In this document: piece after piece, positions 25,815-35,331 of the stretch
Layout: each line of letters begins with the position of its first letter
How positions within the stretch are numbered: the stretch's first letter is position 1
NCBI GenBank assembly: GCA_028284765.1
Contig: JANQRA010000018.1
Span: 161,541 to 225,540 of the forward strand
Length of the DNA: 64,000 nt
DNA from: Acidimicrobiia bacterium
Lineage (GTDB): Bacteria; Actinomycetota; Acidimicrobiia; Spongiisociales; ZC4RG35
Direction of reading: 5' to 3'
The notes under the pieces: model-generated
What the model saw: only the letters and a program-made list of their open reading frames with translations
What the model was told of the DNA's origin: nothing
Database searches by the model: none
Position numbers and translations under genes: made by a program

Positions 25815-26702
25815 TCAGGTCATGTACTTGTCAAACCACGCCACGATCGATTCGGGGTGGTTGGCGATGTGGTCGTACCCAGCGAAGCGCGCCTTTTCGA
25901 GTTCGGGCCACTCGATGTTCTTATCGATCGAGGTTTCGCTGCCCAGCTTGTCGAAGTAGGCGTTGACCGCGTCCATATTGGCGTAGGGATCGTTCTTGTT
26001 CTGGATGACGAGCGTTGGCACGTCGATCGCTGACACATGCTCGAGAAACCCAGCATGTAGCCCGTGCCCTCCGAGCGACTTGAGTTTGTCGTCGACCCGA
26101 TCGACGAGGAAGCGCGGCATGCGCATCTCTTCCATGAAGTCATCGGTTTCGAGGGGCTGGACCCCAACCATGGCCTTGATTTGGGGATTGCCGTGTAGTC
26201 CACCGTCGGCTCCGAAAGCGATCGTCGCGGAGTTGCAACCCATGCAGATGGCCATCAGACCGATCGAAGCTTCCCTGTAGTCGGAATGGCCGCTGATGTA
26301 CTCGACCGCCCCTATGACGTCTTGGTATTCGTCGGCTCCGGTGGCCGCTAGTGCAGGTTCAGTCCTGTCGCTTTCCCCATGGTTCCGCATGTCGTAGCTC
26401 AAGACGGTATACCCGGCGTCTACGAGAGCCTTCGAAAGCCGGAGGAAGTAGATGGGGTCGCTCCAGGCTTTGATGGGGCCTTTGCCATCGGGGGTGTAGC
26501 CGGCCCGGCAGGCTTGGATTCCAAAGTGGTTCTGAATGATGACGCGGTCGGTGTCGCCCTTCAGTAGCCAGCCCCTGATGGTGAGACCATCACTAGCGGG
26601 GAATTCGACGTCGTCGTACTCGAGTCCGTAGTTCTCGGGACTGTCGAAGACCGGTGTCTTCGAGGGGTCGGTGAAGAATGTGGCGAGCGTTCTAGTAACC
26701 AT
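25815..26702 (-). CDS. Alpha/beta hydrolase (dienelactone hydrolase-like)
   Basis: This 295-residue hydrolase begins at the ATG at 26702, which gives the natural N terminus and overlaps the upstream tetR stop by 11 bases. It has the strand YDDVEFPASDGLTIRGWLLKGD, the segment VLSYDMRNHGES, a nucleophile region AICMGCNSAT in which the elbow residue is Cys rather than Ser, and late acid and base residues in VIQNKNDPYA and GYDHIANHP. A Cys nucleophile is characteristic of dienelactone hydrolases and related enzymes. Coupling to tetR suggests that its substrate or product is sensed by that regulator. Confidence 0.8.
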   Translation of the reverse strand: MVTRTLATFFTDPSKTPVFDSPENYGLEYDDVEFPASDGLTIRGWLLKGDTDRVIIQNHFGIQACRAGYTPDGKGPIKAWSDPIYFLRLSKALVDAGYTVLSYDMRNHGESDRTEPALAATGADEYQDVIGAVEYISGHSDYREASIGLMAICMGCNSATIAFGADGGLHGNPQIKAMVGVQPLETDDFMEEMRMPRFLVDRVDDKLKSLGGHGLHAGFLEHVSAIDVPTLVIQNKNDPYANMDAVNAYFDKLGSETSIDKNIEWPELEKARFAGYDHIANHPESIVAWFDKYMT

Positions 26703-27414
26703 GGTGTGTCGCTTTCTGTTTAGGCCCGTTGGGTTGGGGCGGGTATTCGTCGGGACTTGAATAGGCTTTGAGGAAGTTGTCGACAGCCCGGACAATGACT
26801 CGGCGCCGTTCAGCGGGTTTGGCTGGAGGCGCGATGCCGATGACGACCGGGTAGAAGAGCGCACCCTTGGCCGTCGCCCAGAAGGTGTCCGCTGCATCAG
26901 CAGGAGAGTCGATAGCGAGCAGACATTGACGATCGACCTTGTCGAGCCATAGCTCTAGCTCTGTACCGCCGAGGGAGTTGACGATCCCCTGTGCCCACTC
27001 GGGACGTTTCATAGCCTCCGCCGACGCAGTTCTGAGGAGGCCCAAGACTGGCTCGGCAAGGAGCATGTCGATCTGGCTGGTCGCATGTTCCACAAGCAAG
27101 GAGCGGACCTCCGATGGCGACTCGGCAGCAGGGAGAGGGGTCTCAACCAGTCCGGACAAGGTATCGAGCATGAGCGCCTGGAACAGACCTTCCTTCGACC
27201 CGAAGTGGGCATAGACGGTGGGCTTGGTCACACCGGCCACTTCAGCAACGTTCTCCATCGAGACGTTGCCGTAGCCATCAGCTGCGAAGCAGCGAGCCGC
27301 GGAATCCAGAATTGCACGTCTCGTACGTTCAGCACGTGCCGTCGATCGAGGCTGGGGGAGATTGGTCGTTTGGGCGATTGGCTTTACTTTACGGTTAAGT
27401 AAAGATCGTGTCAA
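26692..27414 (-). CDS. TetR family transcriptional regulator
   Basis: The protein has a clear N-terminal TetR helix-turn-helix (RTRRAILDSAARCFAADGYG, then VSMENVAEVAGVTKPTVYAHFGSKEGLFQAL) and a C-terminal ligand domain with the TetR_C pattern common in actinobacteria. The start is a problem: no ATG precedes the DNA-binding domain in frame. The best canonical choice is a TTG at 27414, but that TTG lies inside a TTGACA that also looks like the -35 box. A start at a rarer codon nearer 27378 would fit the promoter better. It is coupled to the downstream hydrolase and probably autoregulates through the palindrome at 27382-27404. Confidence 0.8.
   Translation of the reverse strand: MTRSLLNRKVKPIAQTTNLPQPRSTARAERTRRAILDSAARCFAADGYGNVSMENVAEVAGVTKPTVYAHFGSKEGLFQALMLDTLSGLVETPLPAAESPSEVRSLLVEHATSQIDMLLAEPVLGLLRTASAEAMKRPEWAQGIVNSLGGTELELWLDKVDRQCLLAIDSPADAADTFWATAKGALFYPVVIGIAPPAKPAERRRVIVRAVDNFLKAYSSPDEYPPQPNGPKQKATHHGY
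27382..27404. promoter_or_regulatory. TetR operator overlapping the tetR promoter
   Basis: CTTTACTT and AAGTAAAG form a perfect 8-bp inverted repeat with a 7-base centre. On the minus strand a TTGACA (27414-27409) and a TAAAGT (27391-27386) 17 bases apart form a promoter whose spacer and -10 box lie within the repeat. The divergent P-type ATPase gene begins about 70 bases away and could be controlled by the same site. Confidence 0.65.
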
Positions 27415-27474
27415 CCCGGCCTTCTCTTGGTTGCTGAGCAACGAGCCGGTACCAGTTCCGTTAGGTTGGCGACC

Positions 27475-30186
27475 TTGTCTGAAATACAACAAACACTTGA
27501 GCGTGTGTGGCACACCCTGACGCCCGATGCGGTGTTGGCTGAGGTTGGGTCCGACCCACAAACCGGCCTCACCGAGTCCGAGGTGGTGGAGCGAAGGGCG
27601 CGATACGGCCCCAACGAGCTCGCTTCAGAACCACCGCCCTCAACGTGGGCTGTAGCGGCCAAGCAGCTACGAGATCCCATGAGCCTCATGCTTATCGGTG
27701 TAACCGCCGCCTCGTTGCTCATTGGCCAGGTGTCGACTGCGGTTCTGGTCGGGCTCCTCGTAGTCCTCAATGTCACTCTGGGTGCGAGGCGGGAGCTTGC
27801 TGCTCAAGCCAGTGTTGACGCTCTGGCACGTGCCCAGATTCCAATGGTGGCGGTTATCCGTGATGGCTCACAGCGTTCGGTAGCCGCGGCAGATCTCGTT
27901 CCGGGAGACATCGTGAGGGTCGAGGCCGGTGACTTGGTCCCGGCTGACGGGAGAGTCCTTCGATCGGCGACCCTGGAGTGCCAGGAGGCCGCCCTGACCG
28001 GTGAGAGCACGACGGTTGGCAAGTCGACTGCTGCTCTCGATGACAGCGAAACTGCCCTCGGTGACCGAGAGAACATGGTGTTTCAGAACACCTCGGTGAC
28101 TCGAGGTTCGGGTTCCTTCGTGGTCACCGCCACTGGGATGACGACCGAGATGGGGCGAATTGCCGGAATGCTCTCGTCCGTTGAGAGGACCAGATCTCCG
28201 CTACAGCAGGAGCTCGACTCTCTGGTCAAGGTCGTGGGGTCGGTGGCATGGGGAGCGGTCGCCTTGACCGTCGGTGTCGGTCTCGCCCGGGGGCTGGACC
28301 TTGACAGCCTTCTGTTCCTCGGCACTGCCATGGCCATCTCTGCCATCCCTACGGGTCTCCCGACATTCGTCCAAGGGATTCTGTCGTACGGGGCGAAGCT
28401 GCTCGCCGACGCCAAGGCCATCGTGAAGAACCTGACTGACGTCGAGACATTGGGGGCCACCAGCGCCATCAACAGCGACAAGACCGGCACTCTGACGATG
28501 AACATGATGCTGGCCCGCGAGGTCTACTACCAAGGTCAGTGGTTCCACGTCGAGGGCAACGGCTACGAGAAGTCAGGTGCGATCCTTGGTGTGGCCGGTG
28601 CCGAGACACCCGACTTCACGAGGCTTGCCTATGGCCTGGCTCTCGACAGTGATGCCACTGTCGCCGACGATGGGTCGGTCGTTGGCGATCCAACGGAGGC
28701 GGCCCTCGTTGTCCTCGCTGCCAAGGTTGGAGTGGATGCCGAGGAGACTCGGCGAGCCTATCCGCGTGTCGCCGAGGTCCCGTTCGACTCGGAATACAAG
28801 TTCATGGCCACGTTCCATGATCTCCCTCTCGAGGGTCAGAGCCGTTTCGTGCAGCTGGTCAAGGGTGCACCAGACGTCGTGATCGGGCGTTCCACAGAAG
28901 TAGTTGGCCCCGGAGGCACGCCGGTGCCGATGGAATCGGTCCGATCGGAGGTCGAGGCAGCCAACCAGCGTTTGTCCGAATCCGGGTTGCGGGTGTTGGC
29001 TTTCGCCGCTCGCATCATGGACGAAACCGATCGAGATCGTGCCGTCGAGGACCCCATGTCGATGGTCGAAGGTCTGAGGCTCGTAGCCCTGGTTGGAATC
29101 ATCGACCCGTTGCGTCCTGCAGCCAAGCACGCCGTCACGACTGCGATGGGAGCTGGAATCGATGTCCGGATGATCACCGGAGACCATGTGGTCACAGCAA
29201 GGGCCATCGCCGATGAGCTTGGGCTCGGTCAGGGAGGCATCAGCGGTACAGAGTTTGCCCACCTGACCGACGCCGAGGTCAAGGAGCGCCTCGACGACCT
29301 GCACGTCTTGGGCCGGGTCACGCCTCAAGACAAGCTGCGGCTGGTGCAGCTGATGCAAGATGAGGGCCTGGTCGTGGCCATGACCGGAGATGCAGTCAAC
29401 GACGCCGCCGCTTTGAAACAGGCCGACATCGGGGTTGCGATGGGCAGCGGGAGTGAGGTCACGAAGCAGGCCGCCAAGATGATCCTCACCGACGACAACT
29501 TCGGGACGCTCGTTCGCGCCATCGAATTGGGAAGAAGCATCTACCAGAAGGTCGTTTCGTACGTCCGCTACCAGATGTCGCAGTTGATTTCGTTGGTCAT
29601 GCTGTTTACCGCTGTCAGCCTCGCCGGGATCAACGACGGTGTTGCCCTCACACCAACGATGGCGCTCTTCTTGAACTTCATGGTGTCCATATTCCCGGTC
29701 TGGGTGACAGTCATCGAACCAGTTGGGGCCGACACGATGACCCTTCCACCGCGTGATCCGACCGTCACCATTTCGAACCGTCGGGCCGTGGGTCGGTGGT
29801 TGATCTACGGAGCAACGCTCTTCCTGGCGGCAATGGTCCCGCTGCTGTTCGGGCCAGACGACCTCTCTCCGGATGCTCCAAGTGCATCGATGACGATGGC
29901 GTTTGTTGTCGTGGCCTTTGGCACCATCCTTTCGGGTCTTGTGATGAGGCGGCCGCTGCTCTCGGGATTCGATGCTCCGATCACACGTGCTCTGTCCATC
30001 CTGTCGATCCCGGCAGTACTGATTGTGTTGTCCACCGAGCTCGGATTCATGCAGCGGTTCCTCACAACCCAGCCGCTCACGGGCGATCAGTGGTTGGTGA
30101 GCCTCCTCCTGGCCACTGCAGTGGCTGTTGTCGTGGAGGTTGACAAGCTGACTCAGCGCCGAGCAGGTGGCACGGCCCACAGTTAG
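27475..30186 (+). CDS. P-type cation-transporting ATPase, PTGLP variant
   Basis: This roughly 903-residue ATPase has every P-type module: cation-ATPase N-domain, actuator motif LTGEST, phosphorylation motif DKTGTLT with Asp335, hinge MITGDHVVTARAIADELGL, and TGDAVNDAAALKQADIGVAMG. The ion-binding motif of transmembrane helix 4, PEGLP in Ca-type pumps, is PTGLP (292-296) here, and the hinge motif TGDGVNDAPALK is TGDAVNDAAALK. The total topology and C-terminal helices resemble the type II (SERCA/PMR1-like) class. Missing the helix-4 Glu makes ion selectivity uncertain. The start is probably the TTG at 27475 after TAGGTTGG; an upstream TTG at 27427 is also possible. Its end overlaps hypC by four bases, convergently. 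Confidence 0.88.
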   Translation: MSEIQQTLERVWHTLTPDAVLAEVGSDPQTGLTESEVVERRARYGPNELASEPPPSTWAVAAKQLRDPMSLMLIGVTAASLLIGQVSTAVLVGLLVVLNVTLGARRELAAQASVDALARAQIPMVAVIRDGSQRSVAAADLVPGDIVRVEAGDLVPADGRVLRSATLECQEAALTGESTTVGKSTAALDDSETALGDRENMVFQNTSVTRGSGSFVVTATGMTTEMGRIAGMLSSVERTRSPLQQELDSLVKVVGSVAWGAVALTVGVGLARGLDLDSLLFLGTAMAISAIPTGLPTFVQGILSYGAKLLADAKAIVKNLTDVETLGATSAINSDKTGTLTMNMMLAREVYYQGQWFHVEGNGYEKSGAILGVAGAETPDFTRLAYGLALDSDATVADDGSVVGDPTEAALVVLAAKVGVDAEETRRAYPRVAEVPFDSEYKFMATFHDLPLEGQSRFVQLVKGAPDVVIGRSTEVVGPGGTPVPMESVRSEVEAANQRLSESGLRVLAFAARIMDETDRDRAVEDPMSMVEGLRLVALVGIIDPLRPAAKHAVTTAMGAGIDVRMITGDHVVTARAIADELGLGQGGISGTEFAHLTDAEVKERLDDLHVLGRVTPQDKLRLVQLMQDEGLVVAMTGDAVNDAAALKQADIGVAMGSGSEVTKQAAKMILTDDNFGTLVRAIELGRSIYQKVVSYVRYQMSQLISLVMLFTAVSLAGINDGVALTPTMALFLNFMVSIFPVWVTVIEPVGADTMTLPPRDPTVTISNRRAVGRWLIYGATLFLAAMVPLLFGPDDLSPDAPSASMTMAFVVVAFGTILSGLVMRRPLLSGFDAPITRALSILSIPAVLIVLSTELGFMQRFLTTQPLTGDQWLVSLLLATAVAVVVEVDKLTQRRAGGTAHS

Positions 30187-30419
30187 CTGGGATCGGACCC
30201 TTCGAACAACGCTCGAGTCTCGTTGGCCTGGGACTCACTGACCCGCCTGATGGCGTACCCCGAGTGAACGATCAGGTAGTCGCCGATTCCAGCTTCGGGA
30301 ACCATCGCCAACGCCACCTCCCGTTCGACGCCCTCTGCATCGAGGGCTGTCCCTCGGCGTTCGAGGGCTGAGTCGTCATCCATCAGACTGACCAGCTTCA
30401 TGGGGAGCGCAACACACAT
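30183..30419 (-). CDS. hypC: Hydrogenase maturation chaperone HypC/HybG/HupF
   Basis: This 78-residue protein begins MCVALPMKLV, with the invariant Cys2 of HypC that carries the Fe(CN)2CO intermediate with HypD. The mid segment GIGDYLIVHSGYAIRRVSESQANET is the family pattern. It is the last gene of the hydrogenase operon; its start shares a base with the protease stop. No hypA, B, D, E or F is found in the window, so they must be elsewhere if the enzyme is to mature. Confidence 0.93.
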   Translation of the reverse strand: MCVALPMKLVSLMDDDSALERRGTALDAEGVEREVALAMVPEAGIGDYLIVHSGYAIRRVSESQANETRALFEGSDPS

Positions 30420-30841
30420 CAGGCAGCCACCATCCTGTTGATGGTCTCCGCCACCGTCTGTGCGGCCTCGGTCACCTCTTGAGACATCGGGTCACCGAGT
30501 GATGTCTCACCTGCCTCGATGCCAAAGATCGTGACGTCTCCCGGAAGCCGGTCCAGGGTGTGGGCCAGGGTCAGAGTCTCGGAGAGCCCGAAGAAGTGAG
30601 ATGAGACGAAGCCTTTCAGGGGAAGCTCGTCGCCTGGGTAGCTGAACCGGCGGATGGTCCCTCTGGCCGCCCCCGACCTCATGGCGTCGATGATGATCAC
30701 TTCGTCCTGATCTTCTATGAGCTCGAGGAGATCGGAGCAATCCCGCCGCAGCACCTTGCTATCCAACTCGATCCCGCTGACCGCTTGGTGCCCGGCCGCG
30801 TCGTCTCCACGGTCGGGGTGACCGAGGCCTATCACCAACAT
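30419..30841 (-). CDS. [NiFe] hydrogenase maturation endopeptidase (HyaD/HycI family)
   Basis: This 140-residue protease begins MLVIGLGHPDRGDDAAGHQAV, where Asp/Glu residues in GHPDRGDD contribute the nickel-sensing site of the family, and continues with VIIIDAMRSGA and SSHFFGLSETLTLAHTL, with His and Asp metal ligands. It removes the C-terminal peptide of the large subunit after nickel insertion. The ATG at 30841 lies eight bases after the large-subunit stop; a start 17 codons earlier is in frame but would add a non-homologous leader. Confidence 0.88.
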   Translation of the reverse strand: MLVIGLGHPDRGDDAAGHQAVSGIELDSKVLRRDCSDLLELIEDQDEVIIIDAMRSGAARGTIRRFSYPGDELPLKGFVSSHFFGLSETLTLAHTLDRLPGDVTIFGIEAGETSLGDPMSQEVTEAAQTVAETINRMVAA

Positions 30842-30849
30842 GGCGTCCG

Positions 30850-32151
30850 TCAGTCTCGCTCGACGGTGAGGTCGAGGAAGTGGGTCGCACATGAAATGCA
30901 GGGGTCGTAGTTGCGAATGGCCTGTTCCAACTCGAAGCGCAGCTGTTCGTCCTCGAGGCCCGCCCTGCCAGGGATGTAAGTCTTGAGGTCTTCCTCGATG
31001 CTCAGCTGATTCTGGGATGTGGGCGGGACGATGCGCGCCTTGGATATCGCCTTGCTGTCATCGACCTCGTATCGGTGGTACAGCAGACCTCGAGGTGCCT
31101 CAGAAGCGCCGTGACCCACCTCGCCCGCAGGATTGACTTCGATTGCCGGTGCATCGGGCCTTTCGTACTCGTCGATGATCCTCAACGACTCTTCGAAGGC
31201 AAAGACGATCTCGACGGAGCGCACGACGATGCTCTGGAAGGGATTGCGGCACTCGGCACCAAGCCCGGCCTGGTCCGCCGCTTCTCGGGCGAGCGGCGTC
31301 AGCTGCTCGTGGTTCATCGCATAGCGAGCCATTGGGCCGAGGTGGTATGAACCGCGCTCTTTGATTCTTGCGTGGAGCGCATTCGACCACTCGACATGCT
31401 CCTCCTCGAACACGTCGTCCCATTCCTCGGGAGCAATATCGATACCCCGGTTGGAGACTATGCGCCCCTGATCCACTGCGTACTCGTCGGGCGAATGCAG
31501 GGCAACGAACTCGTACTCCCGCTCGAACTCGGGGAACGGAAACTGTGATACCCATCTGACCGTGTCGATGGCCGCTTCGAGGCCCCATTCGAGGTCTGGC
31601 TTCATCGATTGCAGTTCGGCTTTGGTCGGCGCCCGGTAGAAGCCGCCCACTTTGGTGTTGATCGGATGGATTTCCCGACCGCCGATCAGGGTCATCAGCT
31701 CGTTGCCGATCTTCTTGAGTCGGAGACCGGTTTCAACACGCTCTGGAAACTTCTCCGCCATTGCGATCCCGCTGGGGTACCCGAGAAAGTCGGGAGCGTG
31801 GAGCAGGTAGACATGCAGACCGTGACTCTCAACCCATTCGCCGCAATAGAGAAGACGCCGGAGGAGTCGGAGGTTGTGGGGGAGTGTCACCCCCGCGGCC
31901 GACTCCATGGCGTTACAAGCACTGGTCTGATATGCCACCGGGCAGATGCCACAGATGCGGGAAGTGATATCGGGAGCTTCCATGAAGTCCCGACCTTCCA
32001 ACATGGCCTCGAAGAACCGTGGCGGCTCGAAGATCTTGAACTGGAGGTCCATGACCTCGTTGCCCTGCAGCCTCACATGGAGAGCACCTTCCCCCTCTAC
32101 TCGGCTCAGATAGTCGACGTCGATGGCGCGCTCGTTATGCATAGCGGTCAC
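30850..32151 (-). CDS. hyhL: Group 3b-type [NiFe] hydrogenase large (alpha) subunit
   Basis: This 433-residue catalytic subunit has both nickel-binding motifs: RICGICP with Cys67 and Cys70, and DPCISCATH at the end with Cys418, Cys421 and His424. The nine residues after His424 are the peptide expected to be cleaved during maturation. The N-terminal motif is [10 protein letters not shown], where most group 3 enzymes have RIEGHG. Length, motifs and neighbours identify a bidirectional NAD(P)-linked enzyme of the sulfhydrogenase type, similar in organisation to mycobacterial Hyd3. Substrate preference in vivo (H2 evolution from NADPH or the reverse) is not visible. Confidence 0.92.
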   Translation of the reverse strand: MTAMHNERAIDVDYLSRVEGEGALHVRLQGNEVMDLQFKIFEPPRFFEAMLEGRDFMEAPDITSRICGICPVAYQTSACNAMESAAGVTLPHNLRLLRRLLYCGEWVESHGLHVYLLHAPDFLGYPSGIAMAEKFPERVETGLRLKKIGNELMTLIGGREIHPINTKVGGFYRAPTKAELQSMKPDLEWGLEAAIDTVRWVSQFPFPEFEREYEFVALHSPDEYAVDQGRIVSNRGIDIAPEEWDDVFEEEHVEWSNALHARIKERGSYHLGPMARYAMNHEQLTPLAREAADQAGLGAECRNPFQSIVVRSVEIVFAFEESLRIIDEYERPDAPAIEVNPAGEVGHGASEAPRGLLYHRYEVDDSKAISKARIVPPTSQNQLSIEEDLKTYIPGRAGLEDEQLRFELEQAIRNYDPCISCATHFLDLTVERD

Positions 32152-32902
32152 TCACTTCTTTGAACTCGGGGGCGTATGCGTTGAAGGTGCGGAGTGCCCT
32201 GACCAGGTCCAGATCTTCCACGCCAAGCCCCTTCCACCATTGGGCCAGGGCCTCGACGTTTGCTGATTCGGATGGTCCGAAACATCCGTAGCAACCACGG
32301 TCATAGGCGGGGCAGATGGCTCCACATCCAGCGTGGGTGACCGGCCCCAGACAGGGGACCCCGTCCCGGACCATGATGCAGGGTGTGCCCCGAGCCTTGC
32401 ACTCCATGCAGACACTGTGGGCGGGAATGTACGGACGCCGGTCATTTAGATACGCGTTGATCAGTTCGACCAGTTGCGCCTTTGAGATGGGGCACCCACG
32501 AAGCTCGAAGTCGACGTCGACGTGCTCCGATATGGCCGTGGAGGTGTCCAGTGTGCTGATAAACGAAGGCTCGGCATAGACGATCGACGTGAACTCCCTC
32601 ACGTCTGCCCAGTTGCGTAGAGCCTGGATTCCGCCGGCAGTAGCGCACGCTCCGATCGTGACCAGCGTGGTTGATTGTTCTCTGATCGTCTGAATGCGCT
32701 CCGCATCGTGGGGGGTGGTGATGGACCCTTCCACAAGCGAAAGGTCATACGGGCCTTCGACCTCGGTGGTGCTTGCTTCGGGAAAGTAGGCAATGTCGAT
32801 GGCGCCAGCGATTGAGAGAAGCTCGTCCTCGCAGTCCAGCAAAGTCAGCTGGCACCCGTCACAAGATGCGAACTTCCACACGGCGAGTTTGCGACGACTC
32901 AC
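32135..32902 (-). CDS. hyhS: Group 3b-type [NiFe] hydrogenase small (delta) subunit
   Basis: This 255-residue electron-transfer subunit has the proximal-cluster motif CDGC at residues 14-17, GACATAGG, then a ferredoxin-like C-terminal half with the cysteines of [41 protein letters not shown]. It lacks a twin-arginine signal, as expected for a cytoplasmic group 3 enzyme. It overlaps both the gamma-subunit gene (four bases) and the large-subunit gene (17 bases). Confidence 0.93.
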   Translation of the reverse strand: MSRRKLAVWKFASCDGCQLTLLDCEDELLSIAGAIDIAYFPEASTTEVEGPYDLSLVEGSITTPHDAERIQTIREQSTTLVTIGACATAGGIQALRNWADVREFTSIVYAEPSFISTLDTSTAISEHVDVDFELRGCPISKAQLVELINAYLNDRRPYIPAHSVCMECKARGTPCIMVRDGVPCLGPVTHAGCGAICPAYDRGCYGCFGPSESANVEALAQWWKGLGVEDLDLVRALRTFNAYAPEFKEVSDRYA

Positions 32903-33732
32903 AACTCGTCAACCCCTAGACGCCAGGCCAGCCTGTCGTAGCTGAGGACTGGGCCGTCCTTGCAAAGGAAGTCCGATCCGAACTGACAGTGGCCACAGAA
33001 CCCGATCGCACACTTCATGTTGCGTTCCAGGCTCAACCACGTACTGCTAGCCGGAACACCGAGGTCGCGGAGGCTCCGAGCAACAACACGCATCATCACC
33101 TCAGGCCCGCAAACCAGCGCCGTTGTGCTTTCGGGGCGAAAGTCGACCCGCGAGAACTCATTGGTGACCAGACCTACATGGCCCCACCAATCCGACGTCG
33201 CACGATCAACCGTGACCGCAACGTCGATGGAGGATGTTGACATCCAGCCGACGAGGTCGTCCTTGAAGAGCAAGTCAGCCGGCGTTCGGGCACCGTAGAT
33301 CAACGACACGTTGCGGTAGCGGCTGCGATTGGCCATCGCCTCGAACACCGCGGGTCGCAGTGGGGCCATGCCGAGACCGCCGGCCACAATCAAAAGATCG
33401 TCGCCTTGTTCGCCGGCCGGCCAACTATCTCCGTACGGGCCGCGGACACCGAGGCTGTCTCCGGGCCTGAGGCCACACAGTGCGTCCGTCACTGGCCCGA
33501 CTCGGCGGATGGTGTGAACCAGTGTTCCTGGCGAGTGCGGATTCCCCGAGACCGAAATCGGTGCCTCACCGACCCCGAACGCATAGAGCATCATGAACTG
33601 CCCGGCATGAAATGTGATGCCAGGCGAGTCGAGAACGATCGTGGACGTGTCAGGGCTCTCACTCGCGTTGGAAACGACCTTGAGCGAGTGAAGGCCCATC
33701 GGCTCGACAACCGGGGCGGAGACCGTTGTCAC
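32899..33732 (-). CDS. hyhG: Hydrogenase gamma subunit, FAD/NAD(P)-binding oxidoreductase
   Basis: This 277-residue diaphorase has the ferredoxin-NADP reductase-like fold: the FAD segment [14 protein letters not shown], the nucleotide-binding [17 protein letters not shown] and [11 protein letters not shown], and at the C terminus the cysteines of [24 protein letters not shown] that hold a [2Fe-2S] cluster. It links the hydrogenase clusters to NAD(P)H. The start overlaps the cyclic-nucleotide-binding gene by four bases. Confidence 0.92.
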   Translation of the reverse strand: MTTVSAPVVEPMGLHSLKVVSNASESPDTSTIVLDSPGITFHAGQFMMLYAFGVGEAPISVSGNPHSPGTLVHTIRRVGPVTDALCGLRPGDSLGVRGPYGDSWPAGEQGDDLLIVAGGLGMAPLRPAVFEAMANRSRYRNVSLIYGARTPADLLFKDDLVGWMSTSSIDVAVTVDRATSDWWGHVGLVTNEFSRVDFRPESTTALVCGPEVMMRVVARSLRDLGVPASSTWLSLERNMKCAIGFCGHCQFGSDFLCKDGPVLSYDRLAWRLGVDEL

Positions 33733-34190
33733 CCTGGGGCTCCTGGGTAGAGATCAAGGAGTCGTACACGAGCAGTCTGGAGGCGCATCATGGCTGCCTT
33801 GGCAATCGACAGGTACAGCTGTGCCCCCAAGGATGTGTCCGCGGCACAGCGGGCCCGCACTTTCTCGGCGTCGAATCTGTAGACACGTGTGGGGCTGAGA
33901 GCTTTGGCCCGCCATTTCCACCTGTAGGGCTCGCTCGCCCAACTGAGCCCGACGAGGTCCCCGTTGCCGAGGGTTTCGAGCAACATCGGTGTGCCTGTTG
34001 GGACCGGAACCTCGAGCCCAACGCGTCCGCTGGCAATGATGTAGAAGGCTTCGGCTGAATCGTCCTCGTCGAAGACGACGCTGTCCTGAGCTATCTCCAC
34101 TTCCTCCACGATGGAGGAGAGAAACTCCAGGTGTTCGTCTTCGAGAGCTGCCAGCACAGCTGACTGGTTTCTGAGCTCAGAAAAGCTCAT
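33729..34190 (-). CDS. Cyclic nucleotide-binding domain protein in the hydrogenase operon
   Basis: The natural start is the ATG at 34190, giving 153 residues. A Crp-type cNMP-binding beta roll spans most of the protein (residues about 12-125): [30 protein letters not shown] and the phosphate-cassette region [14 protein letters not shown], which lacks the Arg-Ser pair typical of strong cAMP binders. There is no DNA-binding helix-turn-helix at the end; a short helix ([15 protein letters not shown]) is all that remains. It is therefore a sensor or scaffold, not a transcription factor. It overlaps both neighbours and is co-translated with the beta and gamma subunits. Its role in the complex is unknown; mycobacterial Hyd3 operons, as I recall, contain a similar gene. 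Confidence 0.85.
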   Translation of the reverse strand: MSFSELRNQSAVLAALEDEHLEFLSSIVEEVEIAQDSVVFDEDDSAEAFYIIASGRVGLEVPVPTGTPMLLETLGNGDLVGLSWASEPYRWKWRAKALSPTRVYRFDAEKVRARCAADTSLGAQLYLSIAKAAMMRLQTARVRLLDLYPGAPG

Positions 34191-35296
34191 GTCGATACTG
34201 TCTCCTTCATTGCGACGATTTCTTCGGTGATGTCGATTCCGACGGGACACCAGGTGATGCAGCGCCCGCAGCCGACGCATCCGCTACTCCCGAACTGGTC
34301 GTGCCAAGTGGCGAGTTTGTGGGTCATCCACTGCCTGTATCGAGACGAGGTTGACTCCCGTACCGGCTCCCTATTCAGGGCAGAGAAGTCGAGTCCGAAG
34401 CACGAATCCCATCGGCGTTCCCTTATGGCAGTGCCGTCGAGGGTGACCCGGTCGGCGACATCGGAGCAGAAACACGTCGGGCATGCCTGGGTGCAGTTCC
34501 CACATGTGAGGCACCGTTCTGCGACCTGCTCCCAGCGGGGGTGATCTGGATTCTCGATGAGCAAGTCGTAGATGCCATCGGTATCCATTGAGCGGATCAT
34601 GTCTGCGGCTGTCGATTGCACAGCTGACTCGGCGTTTGCCAGCTGCTCGTCTTTCGCTGGACTTCCGCCCACTGCTGTGATGATCGATTCACCTCGTTCG
34701 GTGTCGGCAGCGACCAGATATCGAGTTTCTCCATCGTCAACGAGTTCGGTGATCACTATGTCGTAGCCGCTCTCGCACTTCGGTCCGGTCCCCATGGAGG
34801 TGCAGAAGCAGGTGGCAGCCGACGTGGTGCAGTTCACGGCGACCAACAGGAGGTCCTTGCGACCCGAGGCGTAGGTCCGATCGACGTAACCGGAGTCGAG
34901 GAAGACTTTGTCCTGGATCGAAATCGCAGCTAGCTCGCAGCCACGGATCCCAAAGAAGGCCATCGGTCGTGTTCGGGTTGGAGGCTCCTCGATAACGAGG
35001 TCACCGTTAGATCGGCGGATGTGGAGGAGCTCGGTCTTTGGCGGGAACAGGTATTGCTTCCAGCTCGTCGGCCCAAGGTTGTAGCCAAAGAGTGCCGAGT
35101 CTCCTCGATTGACGAGCCGGTACTGGCCGCCCTCCTGGGCATCCCCCTGCCCAACCGGAAGGTCTGAGGTCGACGAGATGTGGTCGTAAATCACAGCACC
35201 GTCGCGGACTGTTGGTCCGATCACCTCGAAGCCGCTCTCCGCTAGATGGGTGATGAGCCTGTCGAGACCGTGGCGATCGACTGTCTGTGGGTCCAC
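34187..35296 (-). CDS. hyhB: Hydrogenase beta subunit, 4Fe-4S dicluster protein
   Basis: This 369-residue subunit resembles the beta subunit of sulfhydrogenases (HyhB/HydB, 4Fe-4S dicluster type). The two C-terminal clusters are visible as [16 protein letters not shown] (about residues 266-281) and [16 protein letters not shown] (about 340-355), with an N-terminal domain that includes [11 protein letters not shown] and the cysteines of [10 protein letters not shown]. It is the first gene of the hydrogenase operon. The GTG start is consistent with a leaderless transcript and a DosR-like site about 43 bases upstream. Confidence 0.9.
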   Translation of the reverse strand: MDPQTVDRHGLDRLITHLAESGFEVIGPTVRDGAVIYDHISSTSDLPVGQGDAQEGGQYRLVNRGDSALFGYNLGPTSWKQYLFPPKTELLHIRRSNGDLVIEEPPTRTRPMAFFGIRGCELAAISIQDKVFLDSGYVDRTYASGRKDLLLVAVNCTTSAATCFCTSMGTGPKCESGYDIVITELVDDGETRYLVAADTERGESIITAVGGSPAKDEQLANAESAVQSTAADMIRSMDTDGIYDLLIENPDHPRWEQVAERCLTCGNCTQACPTCFCSDVADRVTLDGTAIRERRWDSCFGLDFSALNREPVRESTSSRYRQWMTHKLATWHDQFGSSGCVGCGRCITWCPVGIDITEEIVAMKETVST

Positions 35297-35331
35297 GTGG
35301 CGAAGCTAGGTGACGTCCGTAGTGTGCCGAT

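Noticed and set aside
28573..30180. A 535-codon open frame on the minus strand inside the P-type ATPase gene
   Set aside because: It is a His/Asp-rich mirror frame of an intact ATPase containing all motifs; no homology or ribosome site.
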